NCBI GenBank assembly: GCA_029938185.1
Contig: JAOZVK010000185.1
Location: forward strand, 1-9,895
DNA length: 9,895 nucleotides
Direction of reading: 5' to 3'
Source of the DNA: Bacteroidales bacterium
GTDB lineage: Bacteria; Bacteroidota; Bacteroidia; Bacteroidales; JAOZVK01
Part shown: positions 4,577-9,895 of the stretch, piece by piece
How positions within the stretch are numbered: position 1 is the first letter of the stretch
Layout: every line of letters begins with the position of its first letter
Notes under the pieces: model-generated
Seen by the model: the letters and a program-made list of their open reading frames with translations, nothing else
Told to the model about the DNA's origin: nothing
Databases searched by the model: none
Translations under genes and position numbers: made by a program

Positions 4577-6993
4577 TATTTTTTTAAAACTTTAAATTCT
4601 ACTCTACGATTTTTTGCTCTTCCTTCTTTAGAGTTGTTAGTTTCAATAGGTTTTGATTGTCCGTAGCCTAATGCTTTTAGGTTTTTTGATTTGCAAGCTA
4701 TTTTTATTAAATAATTTTTAACCGAATTTGCTCTATTTTGCGATAGAGTTATATTTTTTGTAATAGTTCCTTTATTATCAGTATGTCCCGAAATTTCTAT
4801 TAATAATGTTGGATTTGATTTAATAAATTTAGCTAATCTTGCAAGCTCGTGGTATGATTCTGGTTTTAGCAAATATTTATTTGTATCAAAAAATATATTT
4901 TTTAAAGGAATCGAAATTTTGTTTTCAATAATATGTTTATAGCTTGTTATAGTTATATCTTTTATTTTATTTTGACTTTCTTTTATATTTGTTAAATCAA
5001 TATTTCCAGAGGTAGGGTAATATCCATTTCTATCAATAAAATACCCATATTTTTTTCCAACAGTTAAAACTATAATGTACTCACCTGTTAATGGGTCGCT
5101 ACGCAAATATCCCATATTTTTTCCTGTTATTAGGTCTTCCCATTTTATGGTAGCTTCTATTGGTTTTTTATTTTCATTAAATATTTTTCCACTTATTGTT
5201 ACAACCATATCAGGTCTGTATTCTTTTGGCAATTCGGTTGTATATATATCTAAATTATTGTTAGTAAAAGATGAAAAAATAGCTTTTTTACCATCGGTTG
5301 TAATTTTATAATCGTACTCGTCTTTTGGTGTATTAATATCTTTACCTAAGTTGATTGGTTCGCTCCACTCAGTCCACGAACTATCATTTAGTCTGGTTGT
5401 TTTATACACATCTAATCTACCAAAACCTCCATGCCCGTCGGAGCTAAAGTATAATGTTTTCATATCAGGGTGCAAAAAAGGACTTCTTTCACCGTATGGA
5501 GTGTTGATGGTTTTTCCAATATTTATAGGTTTAGACCAACCAGTTTCAGTTTTTGTTGATACATAAATATCTAAGTTTCCCATATTGCTTCCATGATAGT
5601 TACTCCCAAACTGACGATGTTTTCCAATACTTCCTTTTCTATCAGAAATAAAAAATATTGCCTTTCCATCGGCAGTTATTACAGCATCAGCATCCCATTC
5701 GTCTGAATTTATTACAGGGTGTTTTTTTATTGATGTCCAGCCGGTTATAAGCTTATCGCTATAATATATATCCATGTTTGAATACACAAGCATTCGTCTC
5801 CCGTCTGCCGATATACATAGAGGAGCTTCGTGAGCGTAGGCAGTATTTACAACTTTCAATAGAAATGGTTTTGTCCAAGAATTATTTTTATATCTCGAAA
5901 CAAAAATATCTTCGCCTCCAATATTATCACTTCTTTTTCGACCACAAAAATACATTGCTTTGGAGTTTGCTGTTAATACAGGGGCATATTCATGTTTGTC
6001 AGTATTTATTACATTGCCTAGTCTTTCTGTATTTAATGCTTGAGTTTCTTTGTTAAAATATTCGATTAATTTATTGATTTGTTTGTTTTTGTTTGGAAAC
6101 AAAGGTTTATATTGTTCTAAAATTTGGGTTGCTTCGTTCCATTCTTTATTGTAGATTGCTGGTTCAAGAATACGTTGAAGTGCAACAAAAGCTAATTCTT
6201 TAGGAGCAGCATTTTTTATATATTTTTCAAATAAAACTTTTTGTTTTGGATTATATTTTTTATACAATTTTAGTTGTTGAGCTCTAATTGCTAAATCTCT
6301 ATCATTTTTTGTATCTTGATTATAGAATGGATAATCGGGATATTTTTGATTAAATTCAGTAATTAGACTGATTTCGCCTGCTTCTGAATATTCTTTATAT
6401 ATTTTCTTCCAAAGCAATTCATATGTTTTTTTTGCTCTTTTATAATATTTAGAATTTGGAAATTTCTTTACATAATATTTATAGTCTTCTAGAATATTAT
6501 CTTTTTTTATTTTGTAATATAATAAACTGTCTCTTCGTATTTCTGCTATTGCAGAATGTTTTGAGTTTGCAAATTCGTAAATAAATATATTATATTCTTT
6601 AACACTATTTTTTGATTTAACAATATTGAATGCTATTTTAGATACTCTGTTTTTAAGTTCGGTTATTGAGCTTTTATTTAGCTTATACTTATCTTCATAT
6701 TGTTGTTGTTTTTTGCTACTTAATTTTTTATATTTTCGTTCAACATATCTTATGTATCCGTATGCTTTTCTAATATTATTTTTTTTGTAATTTTTATCTG
6801 AATAAATTTGAGCTAATCCAAACTTTGCTATAATAATATTTTTTTTTTTAGATATTGATTTTCTAAATATTTCAACTGCTTTTTTATGTTTATTTTTATT
6901 AATATAATTAAAAGCTTTTTCAATTTTTTGTGAAAACACGAAAGTTGAGCTTAACAGAGTTAGTATGATAAAATATATTATTGTTTTTTTCAT
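4576..6993 (-). CDS. PorE-like protein: helical repeats, PD40 propeller, CarboxypepD-like domain, OmpA C-terminus
   Basis: The protein (805 residues from this start) is a periplasmic/outer-membrane-associated, peptidoglycan-binding protein. A signal peptide (MKKTIIYFIILTLLSSTFVFSQ) precedes a lysine-rich helical, TPR-like region (about 25-320). PD40-type propeller repeats follow (about 332-590; for example EYAPVLTANSKAMYF, ERSPFLHPDMKTLYFSSDG, DEYDYKITTDGKKAIF). Next come a carboxypeptidase-regulatory-like beta domain (about 596-685) and an OmpA domain (about 692-805) with SGHTDNKGT and NRANSVKNYL. Asp739 and Arg754 are 15 residues apart, like the two diaminopimelate-binding residues of E. 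coli OmpA. This order matches PorE of the type IX secretion system, but many Bacteroidota paralogues share it and PorE is a lipoprotein, whereas no lipobox cysteine is visible here. The ATG at 6993 is preferred to the one at 7017, because the eight extra residues (MKNLIYLN) spoil the signal peptide and lie almost on the predicted transcription start. Confidence 0.85.
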   Translation of the reverse strand: MKKTIIYFIILTLLSSTFVFSQKIEKAFNYINKNKHKKAVEIFRKSISKKKNIIIAKFGLAQIYSDKNYKKNNIRKAYGYIRYVERKYKKLSSKKQQQYEDKYKLNKSSITELKNRVSKIAFNIVKSKNSVKEYNIFIYEFANSKHSAIAEIRRDSLLYYKIKKDNILEDYKYYVKKFPNSKYYKRAKKTYELLWKKIYKEYSEAGEISLITEFNQKYPDYPFYNQDTKNDRDLAIRAQQLKLYKKYNPKQKVLFEKYIKNAAPKELAFVALQRILEPAIYNKEWNEATQILEQYKPLFPNKNKQINKLIEYFNKETQALNTERLGNVINTDKHEYAPVLTANSKAMYFCGRKRSDNIGGEDIFVSRYKNNSWTKPFLLKVVNTAYAHEAPLCISADGRRMLVYSNMDIYYSDKLITGWTSIKKHPVINSDEWDADAVITADGKAIFFISDRKGSIGKHRQFGSNYHGSNMGNLDIYVSTKTETGWSKPINIGKTINTPYGERSPFLHPDMKTLYFSSDGHGGFGRLDVYKTTRLNDSSWTEWSEPINLGKDINTPKDEYDYKITTDGKKAIFSSFTNNNLDIYTTELPKEYRPDMVVTISGKIFNENKKPIEATIKWEDLITGKNMGYLRSDPLTGEYIIVLTVGKKYGYFIDRNGYYPTSGNIDLTNIKESQNKIKDITITSYKHIIENKISIPLKNIFFDTNKYLLKPESYHELARLAKFIKSNPTLLIEISGHTDNKGTITKNITLSQNRANSVKNYLIKIACKSKNLKALGYGQSKPIETNNSKEGRAKNRRVEFKVLKK

Positions 6994-7030
6994 ATTCAGA
7001 TATATAAGGTTCTTCAAGTTTATTTACACA

Positions 7031-7038
7031 CAAATTTA
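7031..7038 (-). promoter_or_regulatory. -7 element for the PorE-like gene
   Basis: The minus strand reads TAAATTTG, a full match to TAnnTTTG, placing transcription start near 7024 and a leader of about 30 nt before the ATG at 6993. No TTG is found at the proper -33 distance; the nearest lies 26 nt upstream. The position is part of the reason for choosing the shorter start codon. Confidence 0.4.
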
Positions 7039-7065
7039 TTTTTGCTTTTTTATTAATTGTAATTC

Positions 7066-7111
7066 AAAAAAAGTTAGGAATTAGCGAGCTAAGGAATTGT
7101 TTAAAAAACAA
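7066..7111 (-). terminator. Weak candidate terminator region downstream of cheB
   Basis: On the minus strand two small hairpins, TTGTTT/AAACAA (7097-7111) and TTAGC/GCTAA (7081-7092), precede a run of seven T (7072 to 7066). The T-run is about 8 nt from the nearer stem, so this is not a textbook terminator. The rest of the 225-bp spacer between the PorE-like start and cheB shows only the octamer GTGTAAGC at 7189-7196. Confidence 0.25.
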
Positions 7112-7218
7112 CTTTTCTAAATAGCACTTAATAGTTGGTCGAGATATAAAAACGACTCTTTTGTTTTTTATATTATACTGTTTATCAAGTGTAAGCAAAA
7201 TTATTCATTATTCAATTC

Positions 7219-8292
7219 TTATTTGCTAAATATTTGTTTAGATATTTTATCAAGTGGCACAACATATTGTGCAGCATTAAGTTTAATAGCTTCTTTGGGC
7301 ATACCAAAAACAACACATGATTTTTCGTCTTGAGCAATTGTTTTAGCACCTGCTTCTTTCATTTCCAACATTCCTTTTGAGCCATCGCCGCCCATTCCTG
7401 TCATTATTATACCAATAGCATTTCTACCAGCATATTTTGCAGTTGATCTAAAAAGTACATCTACCGAAGGTCTGTGTCTATTTACTAATGGACCTTGTTT
7501 TACTTCGACATAATATCTTGCACCACTTCTTTTAAGCAAAGTATGAAAATTTCCTGGAGCTATTAATGCTCTTCCTCTAAGAACCGAATCGCCATTTTCG
7601 GCTTCTTTTACTGATATTTTACAAATATCATTTAACCTTTGAGCAAATGATTTTGTGAATTTTTCGGGCATGTGTTGCACAATTACAACACCTGGACAGT
7701 CGATAGGAAGACCTTGAAGGAAAATACGTAATGCCTCTGTTCCACCAGTTGAAGCTCCAACTGCAATTACAATATCAGTAGTTTTAACCATACTGTAATT
7801 TTTTGTTTTTTTTAATATTACATCAGCCGATAATTTTGGCTTAACGACAATGGTTCTAAAGTTTTTTCGTTTTAATTTTGATATTGATGCTGCTTTTACT
7901 GCATCACAAAGCTTGATTTTTGCTTCTTCAATAAATTCTTTAGTGTGCATTTGTGGTTTAGTGATAATTTCGACAGCACCATATTCAAGTGCTTTTAATG
8001 CTGTTTCTGTTCCTTTTTGTGTCAAACTTGAAATAATCACTACTGGTATTGGATGTTGGCTCATTATTTTTCTAAGAAATGTCAAGCCGTCCATTCTTGG
8101 CATTTCAATATCAAGTGTGATAACATCTGGTACTTCTTTTTGTATTTTTTTTGCTGCTATATATGGGTCTGAAGCAGTAGCAAATACTTCAATATTTTTG
8201 TCCGAATTTAATATCTCACTCAATGTTCGACGTACAATTGCTGAATCATCAACAATCAAAACTCTAATTTTTTTCTTTCTAAAAGATACCAT
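7219..8292 (-). CDS. cheB: CheB, chemoreceptor glutamate methylesterase/deamidase
   Basis: This 357-residue cytoplasmic protein has the full CheB layout. An N-terminal receiver domain (8-125) contains Asp15-Asp16, the phosphorylation site Asp61 in TLDIEMPRMDG, Ser88-Ser89 and Lys112. A linker (about 130-170) connects it to a C-terminal methylesterase domain (172-357) with GASTGG (Ser181), QHMP (His207) and MTGMGGDG (Asp303). The spacings Ser-26-His-96-Asp equal those of Salmonella CheB (164/190/286), so the catalytic triad is complete. It removes methyl groups from receptor glutamates, and phosphorylation by a CheA-type kinase should activate it. The start lies 7 nt after the cheD stop, indicating one operon with translational coupling. 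Its receptors and kinase are not in the window. Confidence 0.95.
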   Translation of the reverse strand: MVSFRKKKIRVLIVDDSAIVRRTLSEILNSDKNIEVFATASDPYIAAKKIQKEVPDVITLDIEMPRMDGLTFLRKIMSQHPIPVVIISSLTQKGTETALKALEYGAVEIITKPQMHTKEFIEEAKIKLCDAVKAASISKLKRKNFRTIVVKPKLSADVILKKTKNYSMVKTTDIVIAVGASTGGTEALRIFLQGLPIDCPGVVIVQHMPEKFTKSFAQRLNDICKISVKEAENGDSVLRGRALIAPGNFHTLLKRSGARYYVEVKQGPLVNRHRPSVDVLFRSTAKYAGRNAIGIIMTGMGGDGSKGMLEMKEAGAKTIAQDEKSCVVFGMPKEAIKLNAAQYVVPLDKISKQIFSK

Positions 8293-8299
8293 TTTTTTG

Positions 8300-8767
8300 T
8301 TATTTTATCTCAGAATTAATAAACCTTTGCATTACTTCTCCAGTTTCTGTATTGAATATAATTTTTCTTCCAAACTTTCCTCCAACACTTTTGCCAACAA
8401 TTGCAATTTTATTCTCTCTAAGTAGTTCATTAGCAACAATAATATTTCTTTTTCCTATTTGAAATAAATTTGAATTTGAGCTGATGACCTCGCCACCACC
8501 AAATACTTTAGCAATAATATCTTTATCATCACAAGCAAAACTTTGCATTTTTTCATACAGTTTTACAATTGCAATATTACCGTATCTTGGTGATGCCAAA
8601 CCTCTTCCGTTCCAATATGGTAACATAAAATGATTTATTCCGCCTATTTTTAATTTTTTATCCCACAAACAAACTGCAACACATGAGCCAAGTATTGTTG
8701 TTACTCTGGTTGGAATTTTACTTGCATATAAAGCTCCAGGATATAAAAAATGTGTCTTTATTTCCAT
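8300..8767 (-). CDS. cheD: CheD, chemoreceptor glutamine deamidase
   Basis: This 155-residue cytoplasmic protein has the CheD catalytic set: Thr23, Cys29 in LGSCVAVCLWD, and His46 in GGINHFMLP. The spacing matches Thermotoga CheD (Thr21/Cys27/His44). GNIAIVKL and FGGGEV further support the family. CheD converts specific receptor glutamines to glutamates and in some bacteria works with CheC. No CheC is visible here, but cheB follows at once, so both adaptation enzymes are made together. A hairpin-family copy (8782-8794) lies 14 nt upstream of the ATG and a -7 promoter element at 8847-8854, so the cheD-cheB pair may have its own promoter in addition to readthrough from the kinase-like gene. Confidence 0.93.
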   Translation of the reverse strand: MEIKTHFLYPGALYASKIPTRVTTILGSCVAVCLWDKKLKIGGINHFMLPYWNGRGLASPRYGNIAIVKLYEKMQSFACDDKDIIAKVFGGGEVISSNSNLFQIGKRNIIVANELLRENKIAIVGKSVGGKFGRKIIFNTETGEVMQRFINSEIK

Positions 8768-8781
8768 TTATGAATGAATTA

Positions 8782-8794
8782 AGGTCTTCGACCT
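8782..8794 (-). repeat. AGGTC-GAA-GACCT palindrome in the cheD leader (copy 5)
   Basis: On the minus strand ATTAAAT is followed by AGGTC-GAA-GACCT, the identical 13-mer to copy 4 at 4564-4576 but on the opposite strand. It ends 14 nt before the cheD ATG and lies downstream of the predicted promoter (8847-8854), so it should be transcribed as a leader hairpin. Confidence 0.75.
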
Positions 8795-8846
8795 ATTTAA
8801 TGTGGCTTACGCATTTCTATATATTGCTATTATATAGCTAATTGTA

Positions 8847-8854
8847 CAAAAATA
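8847..8854 (-). promoter_or_regulatory. -7 element upstream of cheD
   Basis: The minus strand reads TATTTTTG, matching TAnnTTTG. It lies in the 114-bp gap between the kinase-like gene and cheD and would give a leader of about 70 nt containing the hairpin at 8782-8794. No clear TTG is found at the -33 position, so this is a modest call. Confidence 0.35.
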
Positions 8855-8881
8855 AATACTGAAAAACTTTTGTAAGACTAC

Positions 8882-9778
8882 TTAAAAGATTTCATCGTTT
8901 CCAAAAAACAAGTCATTTGCACCTGTTGAAAAATCAGAACTTTCTTCATTTAGCTCAGGAACTTTAATAATAAATAGTGTACCTACATTTTTTTTACTGT
9001 TTATTTCTATTTGTCCACCCATAAGATCTAATAATGCTTTGTTTATCGAAAGACCTAATCCATGACCTCGGTTTAATGAGTTTATACCTGAATCAATTCT
9101 TTTAAATCTATCAAAAATAATTCTTCTATTTTTATCTGAAATACCAATTCCATAGTCTTGAACTGATGCTGTTAGTATATTGTCTTTTAAGTTTACGGTT
9201 ATTGTTACTTTATTATTTGGACTACTGTATTTTATAGAGTTATCAATAATGTTTGCAAATATTAATCTCAATTTTTCGGAGTCAGTATTAAAGTATAGGT
9301 CATTTTCAGCAAAATGTGTTTTATTTACATACTTAATGGTTATTTTTTTCTTTTCAGCTTCGGGCTGATAAGATTCTATAACTGTCTGAATTAGTTGATT
9401 AATTTCAATTTTAACAGGTTCTAAAAATAGTTCTCCAGCTTCAATTTCGGCTGCTGTAAATATATTTTTTAGTTGAAAATCTAAGTTAAATGCTTCAGAA
9501 TGAATCATTCTTGCCATTTTTTTCACTTGCCCCCAATCTCCTTCTCTAATTGATAAAATATTTTTCGAAAGAATTATGATTGAAGTAAATGGGTTTATAA
9601 TTTCATTTGTAATATTTGAAATGAAATGACTTTTAAGAGCTTCAGATTCTGTTAGTTTTTTATTTACTTCTTTTAACTCATATGCTAAGTTTTGAACTTC
9701 TAAAAGTGCTTTTTTGTTTTCGTTAAACCTTCTTTTTAGTTCTTCCAGTAACACTTCATCTGTAATTTTATTTTTCAT
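8882..9778 (-). CDS. Soluble histidine-kinase-like protein lacking the phospho-acceptor histidine
   Basis: This 298-residue protein has no membrane segment. An N-terminal coiled coil (about 8-48) runs into a HisKA-like helix pair (about 45-115), then a HATPase_c domain (about 160-275). The ATP-binding boxes are intact: N box NIIDNSIKYS (176-185), G1 DYGIGI (208-213), F box FDRFKR (222-227) and G2 GHGLGLSI (238-245). The H box reads KSHFISNITNEIINPF (49-64); the position of the phosphorylated His is Asn58 (aat; cat would be His). The E-x-x-N phosphatase motif (Glu59 to Asn62) is kept. So the protein probably does not autophosphorylate there and may act as a phosphatase or ATP-dependent switch. 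The acidic tail (276-298) ends in NDEIF. It precedes cheD by 114 bp on the same strand, suggesting a link to the chemosensory module. Confidence 0.85.
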   Translation of the reverse strand: MKNKITDEVLLEELKRRFNENKKALLEVQNLAYELKEVNKKLTESEALKSHFISNITNEIINPFTSIIILSKNILSIREGDWGQVKKMARMIHSEAFNLDFQLKNIFTAAEIEAGELFLEPVKIEINQLIQTVIESYQPEAEKKKITIKYVNKTHFAENDLYFNTDSEKLRLIFANIIDNSIKYSSPNNKVTITVNLKDNILTASVQDYGIGISDKNRRIIFDRFKRIDSGINSLNRGHGLGLSINKALLDLMGGQIEINSKKNVGTLFIIKVPELNEESSDFSTGANDLFFGNDEIF

Positions 9779-9803
9779 TTTAAATATCTTTTATTAAGAA
9801 ATT

Positions 9804-9818
9804 AGGCTTTTCGAGCTT
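9804..9818 (-). repeat. Degenerate copy of the hairpin family upstream of the kinase-like gene (copy 6)
   Basis: The minus strand reads AATATTAAA and then AGCTC-GAA-AAGCC, with the family flank and the GAA centre. Two of six stem positions mismatch on the minus strand, although G/U pairing would rescue them in a plus-strand transcript. It lies 25 nt upstream of the ATG at 9778. I rank it as a probable decayed member. Confidence 0.35.
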
Positions 9819-9827
9819 TTTAATATT

Positions 9828-9845
9828 GTAGACTGAAGACTGTAG
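9828..9845 (+). repeat. Short tandem AGACTG repeat
   Basis: GTAGACTGAAGACTGTAG contains two AGACTG units 7 bp apart. It lies in the 117-bp stretch between the kinase-like gene and the window edge, where no promoter match and no further gene were seen. Confidence 0.35.
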
Positions 9846-9895
9846 TGTATTAAGACATAAATTGCTTAAGTTTATAAATGTAATAATTTGACAGG

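Noticed and set aside
6994..7017. Longer start for the PorE-like gene at 7017
   Set aside because: It puts eight polar residues before a clean signal peptide and lies only a few bases from the predicted transcription start.
7006..7026. Possible seventh hairpin-family copy upstream of the PorE-like gene
   Set aside because: AAGGT-tCTTC resembles the family and ATTTA follows, but it needs an insertion and several substitutions and does not form a stem. It was left out of the count.
7850..8425. Open frame of 191 codons on the plus strand
   Set aside because: It is antisense to cheB and cheD, both of which have complete catalytic motifs. The frame is a by-product of AT-rich coding sequence.

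Overview
The window is AT-rich (roughly 30% G+C by eye), and its genes lack Shine-Dalgarno sequences. Several upstream regions carry the Bacteroidota-type promoter motif TAnnTTTG. Together with a PorE-like TPR/PD40/OmpA protein and a lipocalin-like lipoprotein, this points to a Bacteroidota genome, probably a Bacteroidales/Marinilabiliales-like lineage. The lineage is inferred, not proven. No rRNA, tRNA, insertion sequence or CRISPR array was seen.

Left part (1-2120, genes on +): an isocitrate dehydrogenase-family enzyme (115-1308), then a small HD-domain protein (1488-2036) whose HD signature has lost its histidine. A strong bidirectional hairpin terminator (2059-2097) separates these from the minus-strand genes.

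Middle part (2121-6993, genes on -): a TIR-domain protein with one membrane helix and a lipocalin-like C-terminal domain (2121-3014). Upstream of it is a stand-alone lipoprotein with the same kind of C-terminal domain (3281-3688), then YjbQ (3776-4192), a 383-bp gene-free stretch full of small repeats, and a large PorE-like outer-membrane/peptidoglycan-linking protein (4576-6993). The TIR/lipoprotein pair is the best candidate here for an undescribed functional module: an intracellular possible NADase coupled through the membrane to an envelope-facing domain that also exists as a separate lipoprotein.

Right part (7219-9778, genes on -): a soluble kinase-like protein whose phospho-acceptor His is Asn, then CheD and CheB, which are separated by only 7 nt. 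This is a piece of a chemosensory adaptation module. No receptor, CheA, CheW or CheR is in view, so any partners lie outside the window.

The most striking non-coding signal is a family of short palindromes, type AGGTC-GAA-GACCT preceded by ATTAAA. Copies lie just upstream of the icd-like, TIR, cheD and (degenerate) kinase genes, and directly against the stop codons of the TIR and PorE-like genes. One copy has compensatory changes in both arms (AACTC-GAA-GAGTT), which favours a structured RNA or a two-fold-symmetric binding site. A separate 92-bp element with 11-bp terminal inverted repeats sits between the lipoprotein and TIR genes.
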